NCBI GenBank assembly: GCA_949298575.1
Contig: CASFXH010000004.1
Coordinates: 1-64,000, forward strand
Length of the DNA stretch: 64,000 nt
Reading direction: 5' to 3'
From: an uncultured Parabacteroides sp.
GTDB taxonomy: Bacteria; Bacteroidota; Bacteroidia; Bacteroidales; Tannerellaceae
A model generated the notes under the pieces. It ran no database searches. It saw only the letters and a program-made list of their open reading frames with translations, and was not told where the DNA came from. Shown here piece after piece: positions 43,847 through 54,216 of this stretch. Position 1 is the first letter of the stretch. The number at the start of each line of letters is the position of its first letter. Made by a program: the position numbers and the translations under genes.

Positions 43847-46800
43847 ATGGCTTTTAGAAAAGAAAACAAGATAAAGAGTAACTTTTCAAAGATAACAATT
43901 GGTTTGGCTTCCCCCGAAGAGATTCTGGAGAATTCGAGTGGTGAAGTCCTGAAGCCAGAGACAATTAACTATCGGACCTATAAGCCGGAGCGTGATGGCT
44001 TGTTCTGTGAACGTATTTTTGGTCCAGTAAAGGATTATGAATGCCATTGCGGTAAGTATAAGCGCATTCGTTATAAAGGTATCGTGTGCGACCGTTGTGG
44101 TGTGGAAGTGACGGAAAAGAAAGTTCGGCGTGAGCGAATGGGGCATATTCATTTGGTGGTGCCTGTCGCGCATATTTGGTATTTCCGTTCATTGCCCAAT
44201 AAAATCGGTTATTTGTTAGGATTACCGACAAAGAAGCTGGATTCGATTATTTATTACGAGCGTTATGTCGTTATTCAGCCGGGGTGTGTCGATACTGTCG
44301 CTGAGTTGGACTTATTGTCGGAGGAAGAATATTTGGATATCTTGGACAATCTGCCAAAAGAAAACCAAATGCTTGAGGATACAGACCCCAATAAGTTCAT
44401 CGCGAAGATCGGCGCGGAAGCTGTTTATGATCTTTTGGCTCGATTGGATTTGGATTCGTTGTCATACGAGTTGCGTCACCGGGCGAGCACGGATACTTCA
44501 CAGCAACGTAAGAATGAAGCGTTGAAACGGCTTCAGGTTGTGGAGTCATTCCGGGCCTCGAAGGGACGTAATAAACCGGAATGGATGATCATGAAGGTCA
44601 TTCCGGTTATCCCGCCTGAGTTGCGTCCATTGGTGCCGTTGGATGGTGGTCGGTTCGCGACATCTGACTTGAACGATTTGTATCGTCGGGTGATCATTCG
44701 AAATAATCGCTTGAAACGATTGATTGATATTAAGGCTCCGGAAGTAATCCTGCGGAATGAGAAACGTATGCTTCAGGAGGCGGTTGATTCGTTGTTCGAT
44801 AATTCAAGAAAGTCGAGCGCGGTCAAGACAGACGCGAACCGTCCTTTGAAATCTTTGTCGGATAGCTTGAAAGGTAAGCAAGGTCGTTTCCGTCAGAACC
44901 TGTTGGGTAAGCGTGTGGATTATTCCGCGCGTTCGGTCATCGTGGTTGGTCCGGAGCTGAAGATGCATGAGTGTGGTTTGCCGAAAGATATGGCGGCTGA
45001 ATTATACAAGCCGTTTATCATTCGTAAATTGATCGAAAGAGGTATTGTCAAGACCGTCAAGTCGGCAAAGAAGATTGTCGACCGTAAGGAACCGGTGGTA
45101 TGGGACATTTTGGAATATGTCATGAAAGGACATCCTGTCTTGCTGAACCGTGCCCCGACGTTGCACCGTTTGGGTATCCAAGCATTCCAACCGAAGTTGA
45201 TTGAGGGTAAGGCAATCCAGTTGCACCCGTTGGCTTGTACGGCGTTTAACGCGGACTTTGATGGCGACCAGATGGCGGTTCACTTGCCGTTAGGTAATGA
45301 GGCGGTGCTGGAGGCGCAGATGTTGATGCTGGCTTCTCACAATATTTTGAATCCGGCGAATGGCGCCCCGATTACGGTGCCTTCACAGGATATGGTGTTG
45401 GGCTTGTATTACATTACGAAAGAGCGTAAAGGCACGTTAGGTGAAAATCTGACGTTCTATGGTCCAGAGGAGGCGACTATCGCTTACAATGAGAAGAAGG
45501 TCGACATTCATGCCCCGATCAATGTTTATGTGGAGGACTTGGATGAGAATGGCAATTATGTGAAGAAAATGACCAAGACGACTGTCGGTCGTTTGATGGT
45601 TAATGAATATGTCCCGAAAGAAGTAGGGTATATCAATGCGGTTTTGGGCAAGAAAACGTTGCGTGACATCATCGGTAAGGTGATTAAGGTTTGTGGCGTC
45701 GCGCGGACGGCTCAATTCTTGGATGATATCAAGAACTTGGGATATTATATGGCATTCAAGGGCGGCTTGTCGTTCAATTTGGCCGACGTGTTGATTCCAC
45801 AGGAAAAGGATGAGTTGATCAAGCAAGGTTATGACGACGTGGCGCAGATCATGGCGAACTATAACATGGGTTTCATTACCAATAACGAGCGTTATAATCA
45901 GATTATTGATACCTGGACTCATGTCAATAGCCGTTTGTCAAAGATTTTGATAGACCAATTGAGCGCGGACCAAGATGGTTTCAACTCTATCTTCATGATG
46001 ATGGATTCCGGTGCCCGTGGTTCGAAGGAGCAAATCCGACAGTTGTCCGGTATGCGTGGTTTGATGGCTAAGCCGCAAAAGAGTGGCGCGGAGGGTGGTC
46101 AGATCATTGAGAACCCGATCCTTTCGAACTTCAAGGAAGGTTTGTCGGTGTTGGAGTATTTCATCTCGACACACGGTGCTCGTAAAGGTTTGGCGGATAC
46201 GGCCTTGAAGACGGCGGACGCGGGTTATTTGACGCGTCGTCTGGTCGACGTTTCGCACGATGTGATCGTGAATGAGGAAGATTGCGGAACCTTGCGTGGC
46301 TTGGTATGTACCGAATTGAAAAACAATGAGGAAGTGATCGCTTCGCTTTATGAGCGTATTTTGGGTCGCGTTTCTGTCCACGACATTATCCATCCGATTA
46401 CGGGTGAGGTGATTGTCAAGGCGGGCGATGAGATTCGCGAGGAAGAGGCCAAGAAAATTCAGGAGTCTCCGATCGAAAGCGTGGAGATTCGTTCCGTATT
46501 GACTTGTGAGTCGAAGAAAGGCGTTTGCGCGAAGTGCTATGGTCGCAACTTGGCGACGAACCGGATGGTCCAAAAGGGTGAAGTGGTCGGCGTGATCGCG
46601 GCACAGTCTATTGGTGAGCCGGGTACGCAGTTGACGTTGCGGACTTTCCACGTCGGTGGTATCGCTTCGAACGTCGCGACGGAAAATAATATCACGTGTA
46701 AATATGATCAAGCGCTTCTCGAGATTGAGGAGTTGCGTGCGGTTGACGCGGAAGAGAACGGCAAAAAGATCCAAGTTGTCGTAAGCCGTTTGGCGGAATT

Positions 46801-48130
46801 GCGCTTGGTCGAGCCGAATACGAAAATCGTCTTGATGACCCATAATATTCCCTATGGCTCGAAGTTGTTCTTCAACAATGGCGATACCGTGAAGAAGGGT
46901 GACATGATCATTGAGTGGGATCCGTTCAACGCCGTCATTGTCTCTGAGGTCGCTGGTAAGATTGAGTTTGAGAGCTTGATCGAGAACGTGACTTATAAGG
47001 TGGAGAGCGATGAGACCACGGGCTTGAAGGAGAAGATCATCATCGAGTCGAAAGACAAGACGAAGGCCCCGGCGGCCCATATCCTTGATGGGGCGGGTAA
47101 TAACCTGAAGAATTACTCGTTGCCGTTGGGCGCGCACGTGGTGAAGGATAATGGTGATATGATCAAGGCGGGCGAGGTGCTTGTCAAGATTCCGCGCGCG
47201 GTAGGTAAAGCGGGCGATATCACCGGTGGTCTGCCTCGTGTCACGGAATTGTTTGAGGCTCGTAACCCGTCCAACCCCGCGGTCGTTTCCGAGATCGATG
47301 GTGAGGTAGGCTTCGGTAAGATCAAGCGTGGTAATCGCGAGATCACGGTCACCTCTAAGCTGGGCGAGGTAAAGAAGTATATGGTGCCTCTTTCGAAACA
47401 GTTGTTGGTTCAGGAGAACGACTATATCCGGGCGGGCATGCCGTTGTCGGATGGCGCGATCACGCCTTCTGATATCTTGGCCATCAAGGGCCCGACGGCT
47501 GTTCAAGAGTATATTGTCAACGAGGTTCAAGACGTCTATCGTTTGCAGGGCGTGAAGATCAATGACAAGCACTTCGAGGTCATCGTCCGCCAGATGATGC
47601 GTAAGGTCGAGGTGGTGGATCCGGGAGATACGCGTTTCTTGGAGCAACAGGTGGTCGACAAGTTGGAGGTCATGGATGAAAATGACCGCATCTGGGGCAA
47701 GAAAGTGGTCACTGATCCGGGTGATTCCCAGACGTTGCAAGCCGGGCAGATCGTTACGGCACGCAAGTTGAGGGATGAGAATAGTATGTTGAAACGTCGT
47801 GACTTGAAGCTCGTTCAAGTGCGTGATGCCGTGCCGGCGACGGCCAGCCAAGTGCTGCAAGGTATTACGAGAGCGGCTTTGCAGACGAGCAGCTTCATGT
47901 CGGCCGCGTCGTTCCAGGAGACGACGAAGGTCTTGAACGAAGCCGCGATCAATGGCAGGGTCGATCGCTTGGAGGGCTTGAAGGAGAACGTGATCTGTGG
48001 TCACTTGATCCCGGCGGGTACCGGACAGCGCGAGTTTGACAAGCTGATTGTCGGCGCGAAAGAGGATTTTGAGAAAATCTTCGCGAACCGGAAGTCGGTC
48101 ATGGACTTTAACGCGATGGATGAGAAATAA
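43847..48130 (+). CDS. rpoC: RNA polymerase beta' subunit
   Basis: The 1427-residue subunit has an N-terminal zinc site ([20 protein letters not shown], near residue 65), the catalytic NADFDGDQM (three Mg-binding Asp, near 470), the trigger-loop/bridge regions ([21 protein letters not shown]), and the second zinc site ([17 protein letters not shown]). Both zinc sites are complete. An efficient terminator follows. Confidence 0.99.
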   Translation: MAFRKENKIKSNFSKITIGLASPEEILENSSGEVLKPETINYRTYKPERDGLFCERIFGPVKDYECHCGKYKRIRYKGIVCDRCGVEVTEKKVRRERMGHIHLVVPVAHIWYFRSLPNKIGYLLGLPTKKLDSIIYYERYVVIQPGCVDTVAELDLLSEEEYLDILDNLPKENQMLEDTDPNKFIAKIGAEAVYDLLARLDLDSLSYELRHRASTDTSQQRKNEALKRLQVVESFRASKGRNKPEWMIMKVIPVIPPELRPLVPLDGGRFATSDLNDLYRRVIIRNNRLKRLIDIKAPEVILRNEKRMLQEAVDSLFDNSRKSSAVKTDANRPLKSLSDSLKGKQGRFRQNLLGKRVDYSARSVIVVGPELKMHECGLPKDMAAELYKPFIIRKLIERGIVKTVKSAKKIVDRKEPVVWDILEYVMKGHPVLLNRAPTLHRLGIQAFQPKLIEGKAIQLHPLACTAFNADFDGDQMAVHLPLGNEAVLEAQMLMLASHNILNPANGAPITVPSQDMVLGLYYITKERKGTLGENLTFYGPEEATIAYNEKKVDIHAPINVYVEDLDENGNYVKKMTKTTVGRLMVNEYVPKEVGYINAVLGKKTLRDIIGKVIKVCGVARTAQFLDDIKNLGYYMAFKGGLSFNLADVLIPQEKDELIKQGYDDVAQIMANYNMGFITNNERYNQIIDTWTHVNSRLSKILIDQLSADQDGFNSIFMMMDSGARGSKEQIRQLSGMRGLMAKPQKSGAEGGQIIENPILSNFKEGLSVLEYFISTHGARKGLADTALKTADAGYLTRRLVDVSHDVIVNEEDCGTLRGLVCTELKNNEEVIASLYERILGRVSVHDIIHPITGEVIVKAGDEIREEEAKKIQESPIESVEIRSVLTCESKKGVCAKCYGRNLATNRMVQKGEVVGVIAAQSIGEPGTQLTLRTFHVGGIASNVATENNITCKYDQALLEIEELRAVDAEENGKKIQVVVSRLAELRLVEPNTKIVLMTHNIPYGSKLFFNNGDTVKKGDMIIEWDPFNAVIVSEVAGKIEFESLIENVTYKVESDETTGLKEKIIIESKDKTKAPAAHILDGAGNNLKNYSLPLGAHVVKDNGDMIKAGEVLVKIPRAVGKAGDITGGLPRVTELFEARNPSNPAVVSEIDGEVGFGKIKRGNREITVTSKLGEVKKYMVPLSKQLLVQENDYIRAGMPLSDGAITPSDILAIKGPTAVQEYIVNEVQDVYRLQGVKINDKHFEVIVRQMMRKVEVVDPGDTRFLEQQVVDKLEVMDENDRIWGKKVVTDPGDSQTLQAGQIVTARKLRDENSMLKRRDLKLVQVRDAVPATASQVLQGITRAALQTSSFMSAASFQETTKVLNEAAINGRVDRLEGLKENVICGHLIPAGTGQREFDKLIVGAKEDFEKIFANRKSVMDFNAMDEK

Positions 48131-48153
48131 GCGGCGATTTAAATAAAGGGCGA

Positions 48154-48200
48154 GGCGGCATGGACTCCGTAAAAAGAGTTCGTGTCGCCTTTCTTGTTTT
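48154..48200 (+). terminator. Terminator after rpoC
   Basis: GGCGGCATGGACTC (48154-48167) pairs over all 14 positions (three as G-T) with GAGTTCGTGTCGCC (48176-48189), followed by TTTCTTGTTTT. It ends only a few bases before the patatin start at 48207. Confidence 0.85.
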
Positions 48201-48206
48201 ATTGAA

Positions 48207-49034
48207 ATGGAAAAAGAAAGGAGCGTTCGTTTGGAAAAGAAAAAGAAAGTCGCCCTGGTGCTTTCGATGGGCGGCGCGCGGGGAATCGCGCATATTGGAG
48301 TCATTGAGGAACTTACGAAGCGGGGCTTTGAGATCGTCTCCATCGCGGGAAGCTCGATGGGCGCTTTGGTGGGGGCGATGTACGCCGCGGGGAGGCTTGA
48401 GGCTTTCAAGACGTGGTTGTTCTCTTGGAATTTGTTGGAAATGTGGCGGCTGACAGACTTTTCGTATGGTCGGGGCGGTTTGGTGAAGGGCGATCGTTTT
48501 ATCGAGGCGTTGAGCAAGATCGTTCCGGATACGCGGATTGAGGATTTGCCATTGCCTTTCGTCGCGTTGGCGACCGACATCACGCGTGGGCGGGAGGTTG
48601 TCTTTTCGAAAGGCAGCCTGTTCGAGGCCATTCGGGCTTCCATTTCCATCCCGGGGTTGTTCAGGCCGGTGCTCCGTGGGGATACGGTGCTTGTGGATGG
48701 TGGGATCTTGAACCCGCTTCCGGTCGGTTTCGTCGCGCGGTCGGCGGATGATCTTTTGGTCGCGGTCGATGTCAACGCTTCCGATGGGAAATACCGTGGG
48801 CAACCGACGCATCCCTATCGCCTCTTGGTGAAGGCTTCCCGGTTGATGATGGGGCAGATCTCGCGTTACCAGATGGCGGGTGTCCGTCCGGATCTGTTGA
48901 TCGAGCTGCCGGGCGATGATTACGAGATGTTGGAGTTCAACCATGCCGAGAAAATAGCCCGATGGGGCGCCGAGGCGGCCCGGAAAGCCTTGGATCGCTA
49001 CGAGAGCGGAAGGAATGGCGATCTGTCAAAATGA
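48207..49034 (+). CDS. Patatin-like phospholipase
   Basis: The 275-residue protein has the patatin motifs: the oxyanion loop MGGARGIAHIGV (about residues 22-33), the nucleophile elbow AGSSMGALVG (Ser about 52), and the Asp of VDGGILNPLP (about 170). The Ser-Asp dyad is complete. A Lys/Arg-rich N-terminus (MEKERSVRLEKKKK) precedes it and there is no signal peptide, so it is cytoplasmic and RssA-like. The rpoC terminator ends just upstream, and no TAnnTTTG box was found between, so how it is transcribed is unclear. Confidence 0.9.
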   Translation: MEKERSVRLEKKKKVALVLSMGGARGIAHIGVIEELTKRGFEIVSIAGSSMGALVGAMYAAGRLEAFKTWLFSWNLLEMWRLTDFSYGRGGLVKGDRFIEALSKIVPDTRIEDLPLPFVALATDITRGREVVFSKGSLFEAIRASISIPGLFRPVLRGDTVLVDGGILNPLPVGFVARSADDLLVAVDVNASDGKYRGQPTHPYRLLVKASRLMMGQISRYQMAGVRPDLLIELPGDDYEMLEFNHAEKIARWGAEAARKALDRYESGRNGDLSK

Positions 49035-49098
49035 CAGGCTCCCGTAGTATGGCGCTATTTTGAAACCGTCTTTATTATCAGGCAGATAGGTGTATCCC

Positions 49099-49221
49099 AA
49101 AGTGTCCCGCGGACACATACGTAAGTGTCCGGTCGACACATTCGAATGTGTCCAGGGGAGAGATACGTATGTGTCCGAGGGACACATACGTAAGTGTCTC
49201 CCGGACACTTTAGAATGTCTT
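49099..49221. repeat. 23-bp palindromic tandem repeat between convergent genes
   Basis: GTGTCC/GTGTCT recurs at 49102, 49125, 49148, 49171 and 49194, with a partial copy at 49217, exactly 23 bp apart. Most units form GTGTCC-N3/4-GGACAC hairpins, separated by short palindromes (TACGTA, TTCGAA, TACGTA, TACGTA). The ends AAAGTGTCC (49099-49107) and GGACACTTT (49203-49211) pair with each other. TTTTT follows on the plus strand, so the last hairpin may end the patatin transcript. Confidence 0.92.
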
Positions 49222-49242
49222 TTTGTCAGACTTTCGTATCTC

Positions 49243-51552
49243 TTAAAAGCCCACTTTCAGGCCCGCGAAATACATCCTTGGGCTGCCCGGTCCGTAGATG
49301 TAGCCTGAGTCGCGATCCGGTCCTTGATCGAAGTCGCTTTGGTAGGCGTTGAAGAGGTTTTGCACGCCCGCGTTGACCGTGAGTGTCACCTCGTTGTAGA
49401 TCGGGATGTCGTAGGAGAACTTGATGTTCATGTCGAAGAAATCGGGCGTGCGCACCGCCTCGTCTTTCTCGATGTAGCCAGCCAAGTGTTGGACGAGCAT
49501 CTCGCCCGTGTACGTGCCCGAGAGCGCGATGGTCAGCCGCTTGATTGGCGTCAGGGTCGACGTGAAGTAACCGTAGGTATCAGGCGTGCGGAACATTTTC
49601 TTCGTGGGCTCGACGGTCGGGTCTTCGCTCCATTTCTCCGCTTCCTTGTAACGGCTGCGTTGCCACGTGAATCCGGCTTGGATGGAGAGCCACGACGTCA
49701 GGACGGATTTCCCTTCCAAGGTCAGTCCCATTACCCGGGCGCCCGACCCGTTTCTTCTTTCCTTGATCAAGTTGCCTTGCTCATCTCGACCAATATCTTC
49801 TAAGACAAAGACATCGCTCAAGTTGGTGTAGAAGCCCTCGACCAGGAAGTTCACTTGCACGCCACGGGCGAAGCGGTGGTAGAGGTCGACCGAGGCGCTC
49901 AGGCTTCGCGATTTCTCCTCGCTCAAGTTGTCCGCCAGTTGGATCAGCGCGGCTTCCCCACCGACGGCCGCGATGTGCAGGTCCTCGTCGAAAGCTTGTG
50001 GGGCCCGGAATCCGCTCGAATAGCTTGCCCGGATATTCACGTTCTCGTTGGGGTTGTAGCGGATGTTCGCGCGGGGGCTGAACACGACGTGGTCGATCTG
50101 GTTGTGCTTGTCGAGGCGCCCGCCGATCAGGAAGCTCCATCGCTCGTTCTTCCATTCGTTTTGGAAAAACGCGCTTTCGATGTGGATCGTCTGGTCGACA
50201 ATCCGGTTATACCCCAGGCTTTCGTCGCGCAGGTTGTCGTAACTGTACTCCAAGCCCAGCGTGAGTTCCGAGGGCATGAAGAGGAGTTTCGCGAAGCTGT
50301 AGTTGTATTGCGCGCCGGCGATGGCGGTCAGGTCGGTCGTTTGCCCGTAGGCGTTCGGGTCCTGATGGGTGCCGTAATAGCTTTCCCGGTCGATGTGTTG
50401 GGCGGAGGCGTAGACGTTGAGCTTATGCTTGTAGTCTTTGGAGAAAAGGTCGAATTTCAAGCCGCCCCCATCGACATTGTGCTCCGTTTGCTCGGCGATA
50501 AACACCTCGTGGGGAGGCCTGTCCAGCTGGTCGCCACCCCGGCGGAACTCGTGCATGTGATGGTATTCGAAGGTGAGTTTGCTGTAGTCTGTCGTTTTCA
50601 CGTAGGCTCGGAAGCCGACGGTCTGGTTGTCCAGTTTGGGCAGTTCGGTGAAACCATCGCCATCGTAGTCCAAGGCTTGGCGATGGCGGTTTTGCCCAAA
50701 GAGGTATACGCCCGCCTTCCGGTTCGAGGTCACGAGCGAGGCGTTGAGGGCGGTGCTGTTGTCGAACGTCCCTTCCTCGCTCACGGTCATGTTGTGCGAG
50801 ACGTCGGCCGAGTTGCGCAAAGGTTCTTTGGTGATGATGTTGATCGTCCCGGCGATGGCCGAGGCGCCATAGAGCGCGGAGCCGCCTCCCCGCATCACCT
50901 CGACTCGCTCGACCATATTCGCGGGGATTTGCTCAAGCCCATAAACACCAGACAACGCGCTGAAAATGGGTCTGGAATCTAACAAGATTTGCGTATAAGG
51001 CCCATCAAGCCCGTTGATTCGCACTTGTTGGAAACCGCAGTTCTGGCAGTTGTTCTCCACCCTTACGCCGGGTTGGAAATTGAGTCCTTGAGCCAAATTG
51101 ACCGCGTTCGTGGTCGTGAACATTTTGGAGTCGAGGACGTTGACCAATGTCGGCGCTAAGCGTCGGGTGGTCTCGTTGCGATTGGCCGAGACGACCACCC
51201 CGTCGAGGGCGATTTGGTCTTCTTCCAGTTCCACGTTCAACTCGATCGTCTTGCCCGCCTTGAAAGTCACCTCGCGCTTGACGGTTTTATAGCCCAATGT
51301 CTTGAATTCAACCTCAAAATCACCTTCGGGCAGGTTGGTGAGGAGATAGTGCCCCGTGTCATCCGTCGAGGTGCCTATCATGGTTCCTACCACAAATACA
51401 TTAATATAAGAAAGATGTTCTCCCGTCGCCTTGTCGAGCACATGGCCCATCAGGTTGGCGTCGGAGCCGTCCTGAAGCTGCGCGTTCGTCGTCCATACGT
51501 TGCCGAAAGCGCACAATAACCCCATCAGGACAAATAATAATTTTGTGTTCAT
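49243..51552 (-). CDS. TonB-dependent receptor with carboxypeptidase-regulatory N-domain
   Basis: The 769-residue outer-membrane receptor has a signal peptide (LLFVLMGLLCAFGNVWTTNA) and a CarboxypepD-reg-like domain (about residues 32-115, LMGHVLDKATGEHLSYINVF). The plug follows (about 120-250, VERVEVMRGGGSALYGASAIAGTIN), then the barrel, ending YFAGLKVGF with terminal Phe. The plug contains NNCQNCGFQQVRING, a CxxC pair not usual in SusC-type receptors. Length and lack of a SusD partner point to a metal-complex or cofactor transporter. The upstream His-rich gene, probably in the same operon, supports a metal role. Confidence 0.88.
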   Translation of the reverse strand: MNTKLLFVLMGLLCAFGNVWTTNAQLQDGSDANLMGHVLDKATGEHLSYINVFVVGTMIGTSTDDTGHYLLTNLPEGDFEVEFKTLGYKTVKREVTFKAGKTIELNVELEEDQIALDGVVVSANRNETTRRLAPTLVNVLDSKMFTTTNAVNLAQGLNFQPGVRVENNCQNCGFQQVRINGLDGPYTQILLDSRPIFSALSGVYGLEQIPANMVERVEVMRGGGSALYGASAIAGTINIITKEPLRNSADVSHNMTVSEEGTFDNSTALNASLVTSNRKAGVYLFGQNRHRQALDYDGDGFTELPKLDNQTVGFRAYVKTTDYSKLTFEYHHMHEFRRGGDQLDRPPHEVFIAEQTEHNVDGGGLKFDLFSKDYKHKLNVYASAQHIDRESYYGTHQDPNAYGQTTDLTAIAGAQYNYSFAKLLFMPSELTLGLEYSYDNLRDESLGYNRIVDQTIHIESAFFQNEWKNERWSFLIGGRLDKHNQIDHVVFSPRANIRYNPNENVNIRASYSSGFRAPQAFDEDLHIAAVGGEAALIQLADNLSEEKSRSLSASVDLYHRFARGVQVNFLVEGFYTNLSDVFVLEDIGRDEQGNLIKERRNGSGARVMGLTLEGKSVLTSWLSIQAGFTWQRSRYKEAEKWSEDPTVEPTKKMFRTPDTYGYFTSTLTPIKRLTIALSGTYTGEMLVQHLAGYIEKDEAVRTPDFFDMNIKFSYDIPIYNEVTLTVNAGVQNLFNAYQSDFDQGPDRDSGYIYGPGSPRMYFAGLKVGF

Positions 51553-51629
51553 TTTTTGTCGTGCTAAAAGTCCTGTAATAAGATAAACTTGATTATTTGT
51601 TCACGAATAGTCCGTTTTTTCTATTTGTC

Positions 51630-51968
51630 TTAAAGACAGGGAGGCGCACGTAGCGAATAAGCGTCGTGGTAAGGACGCTGATGGCCCGGGCGGATCGCCG
51701 GACCGCAGATAAGACCTAAAAAGATGAGAAAAAGTTCGTGCAGGTGTGTGGCGGGATTGAAATCAATGCCTACGATCGAGCCCAGCGTGTGGAGCAACTC
51801 GAATTGGGCCAAGGTATGCGTATGGCCAGCCTCGTTGTCGGTATGGGCATGAACGATCGTCACCCCATCCATGATATGGATATGGGTGGTCAAGATCACG
51901 TTTGCCGCGTAGAAACAGAAGAGCAGCGGGAAAAAGATCTTGAAAAAAGTCCGAAACTTATCTTTCAC
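51630..51968 (-). CDS. Small His-rich membrane protein upstream of the TonB receptor
   Basis: With a GTG start at 51968 the protein is 112 residues. One membrane segment (TFFKIFFPLLFCFYAANVILT) is followed by a His-rich stretch (THIHIMDGVTIVHAHTDN, then GHTHT), a second hydrophobic segment (LHELFLIFLGLICG), and a polar tail. The frame also extends to 52067, but that would pass through its own likely promoter (51982-51989) and meet the dnaG start. Metal binding is inferred only from the histidines. It lies 77 bp before the receptor gene. Confidence 0.6.
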   Translation of the reverse strand: MKDKFRTFFKIFFPLLFCFYAANVILTTHIHIMDGVTIVHAHTDNEAGHTHTLAQFELLHTLGSIVGIDFNPATHLHELFLIFLGLICGPAIRPGHQRPYHDAYSLRAPPCL

Positions 51969-51981
51969 ACCGTTCACGCCG

Positions 51982-51989
51982 CGAAGATA
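51982..51989 (-). promoter_or_regulatory. Putative -7 box of the His-rich/TonB receptor pair
   Basis: The minus strand reads TATCTTCG, 14 bp before the GTG at 51968. It forms a divergent pair with the dnaG box. Confidence 0.4.
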
Positions 51990-52032
51990 AATCGAAGAAT
52001 AATCGTGCGCAATGAAGAAACGCTGAAATTCG

Positions 52033-52040
52033 TAAATTCG
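52033..52040 (+). promoter_or_regulatory. Putative -7 box of dnaG
   Basis: TAAATTCG, 25 bp before the dnaG ATG, fits TAnnTTyG. Confidence 0.4.
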
Positions 52041-52065
52041 CGTCTCGTTAAAGAACTGTGAGGTC

Positions 52066-54114
52066 ATGATTGATCAAGCGACTATCGATCGAATACTTTC
52101 GGCCGCCAACATCGTGGAGGTGGTATCCGACTTCGTGACACTGCGTAAGCGTGGTGTCAACTATGTCGGGCTTTGTCCATTCCATGCCGATAAGTCGCCT
52201 TCCTTCTTCGTTTCGCCCGCCAAGAATATCTGCAAATGTTTCGCGTGTGGCGAGGGAGGGACTGCCGTCCATTTCATCATGAAACACGAGCAGATCGGTT
52301 ATTATGATGCTTTGCGTTACTTGGCCAAGAAATATGGGATTGAGATTCAAGAACGCGAGTTGACCGACCAGGAGAAGCGGGCACGTGATTTGCGGGAAAG
52401 TCTTTTCATTGTCAATACGTGGGCCCAGCAGTATTTTTCCCGGATTTTGTTGGAAGATATCAATGGACGAGCCATAGGTTTACGTTATTTCGTGGAGCGG
52501 GGAGTGCGCGAGGAAACGGTGCGGAAGTTCCAATTGGGCTACGCGCTCGACCAGCGTGACGCGCTTTATCGGACGGCGACCCAGGCGGGTTATCGACAGG
52601 AGTTTCTGGAAAAGACTGGTTTGGTGGTTCGGCATGAGAGCGAGGAGGGTGGCGTGCGGAGCGAGCGCGTTTACGATCGTTTCCGCGGGCGGGTTATTTT
52701 CCCGGTCCATTCGTTGAGTGGTAAGATCGTCGCTTTCGGAGGGCGCATTTTGAAGAAAGCGGAAAAGACCGCCAAATATGTCAACTCGCCGGAGAGTGAG
52801 ATTTATCATAAGAGCAACGAGCTTTACGGGCTCTTTTTCGCCAAGCAGGCGATCGTGCGGAAGGATCGTTGTTTCTTGGTCGAGGGTTATATGGACGTGA
52901 TCGGGATGCACCAAGCGGGGATCGAGAACGTGGTCGCCTCGTCGGGTACCGCCTTGACGCAAGGACAAATTCGCTTGATCCGCCGCTTTACCAACAACAT
53001 TACGATCCTTTATGACGGGGATGCCGCGGGTATCAAGGCCGCTCTCCGCGGAATCGACATGTTTTTGGAGGAAGGCATGAACGTGAAGGTCGTGCTCCTT
53101 CCCGACGGCGAGGATCCCGACTCGTATGCCCGTACGCATGGCGCCAGTGAGTTTTCCGATTATATTACAGCCCACGAGACCGATTTCATTCGTTTCAAGA
53201 CCCAGCTCTTGATGCGTGAGGCGGGTGATGACCCCGTACGGCGCACGGGGTTGATCACGGATATCGTGCGTTCTATCGCGATTATTCCCAACAATATCGC
53301 TCGGGCGGTCTATATCCGGGAATGCGCCGCCCACATGGAGATCGACGAGCAGGTGTTGCTCAACGAGGTGAACAAGCTTCGGCAGGGGCGGGTGACGGTG
53401 CTCCAGTCGAACGCCGCGTCTCCGACGGCTCCAACTCCTGTCGTGCGGGAAACACCAGCCACTCCGGAGGTAGGGGAGAAGGCTCCTCTTGCTTCCGAGG
53501 AATCGGCGGAGGCGGAGCGTCCTGCCCAGCGTCCGTCCGCCGAACAGGTTTCGCCTTATCGCCCGTTCGAGATCGTTTTGTTGCGTTATGTCGTGCGCTA
53601 TGGGGAGCGGATTTTGTTCGATTATTTTGACGAGGAACGTCAGGCGCAAGTTCGGATGCGGGTCGCTTCTTATATCCGTTTCGACTTGGCGCGTGATGAG
53701 TTGACCTTCTATACGCCCTTGTTTAAACGTATGCTCGACGAGGCGGCCGATCGTTGTGAGGAGCCGGGCTTCGAGGCCCAACGCTATTTCCTGGCTCATC
53801 CGGATCCTCAGGTCAGCCAGGTCGCGGCCAGCTTGATTTCCGAAAAGTATCAGCTCAGCAAGTACCATACCCGTTACCGGGAGTTGGAGATGGAGAGCGA
53901 CAAGCTTGACATTTTGGTTCCTCGGGATATTTACGCTTTTAAAGAAGCTTATATCCTTCACCAGATCAGATTGCTGCAACAGGAACTAAAGGATGCCCAG
54001 GTCGCTACCGACGTGGAGCGCATGAAAGACCTGATGGGACGGATCGTCAAGCTGAATGAAGTCAAGAGTTTGCTTTGTAAGGAATTGGGCGAGCGAATCG
54101 TGTTGCGGATGTAG
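52066..54114 (+). CDS. dnaG: DNA primase
   Basis: The 682-residue primase makes RNA primers at the fork. The CHC2 zinc finger is at about residues 38-65 (CPFHADKSPSFFV and KCFACGEGG). The TOPRIM catalytic core contains LVEGYMDVIGMHQAGI and ILYDGDAAGIKA, with the metal acids in place. An Ala/Pro/Glu-rich linker (about 445-500) leads to the helical C-terminal helicase-binding domain. It is slightly longer than E. coli DnaG because of the linker. Confidence 0.98.
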   Translation: MIDQATIDRILSAANIVEVVSDFVTLRKRGVNYVGLCPFHADKSPSFFVSPAKNICKCFACGEGGTAVHFIMKHEQIGYYDALRYLAKKYGIEIQERELTDQEKRARDLRESLFIVNTWAQQYFSRILLEDINGRAIGLRYFVERGVREETVRKFQLGYALDQRDALYRTATQAGYRQEFLEKTGLVVRHESEEGGVRSERVYDRFRGRVIFPVHSLSGKIVAFGGRILKKAEKTAKYVNSPESEIYHKSNELYGLFFAKQAIVRKDRCFLVEGYMDVIGMHQAGIENVVASSGTALTQGQIRLIRRFTNNITILYDGDAAGIKAALRGIDMFLEEGMNVKVVLLPDGEDPDSYARTHGASEFSDYITAHETDFIRFKTQLLMREAGDDPVRRTGLITDIVRSIAIIPNNIARAVYIRECAAHMEIDEQVLLNEVNKLRQGRVTVLQSNAASPTAPTPVVRETPATPEVGEKAPLASEESAEAERPAQRPSAEQVSPYRPFEIVLLRYVVRYGERILFDYFDEERQAQVRMRVASYIRFDLARDELTFYTPLFKRMLDEAADRCEEPGFEAQRYFLAHPDPQVSQVAASLISEKYQLSKYHTRYRELEMESDKLDILVPRDIYAFKEAYILHQIRLLQQELKDAQVATDVERMKDLMGRIVKLNEVKSLLCKELGERIVLRM

Positions 54115-54216
54115 GCGTTTTGAAATTTTTTCGTTCGTTTTGTTTCACTTTCCATAAATATCTTCTATTTTAGTCGCCCAAATTCCATTGTTGCTTTTTT
54201 AAGAGAAGAATAGCCC

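Noticed and set aside
45938..48775. 945-codon open frame on the minus strand
   Set aside because: It is antisense to rpoC and patatin, whose catalytic motifs are intact; a codon-bias shadow.
52000..52067. N-terminal extension of the His-rich protein up to 52067
   Set aside because: It would cover the gene's own likely promoter and overlap the dnaG start in divergent orientation.
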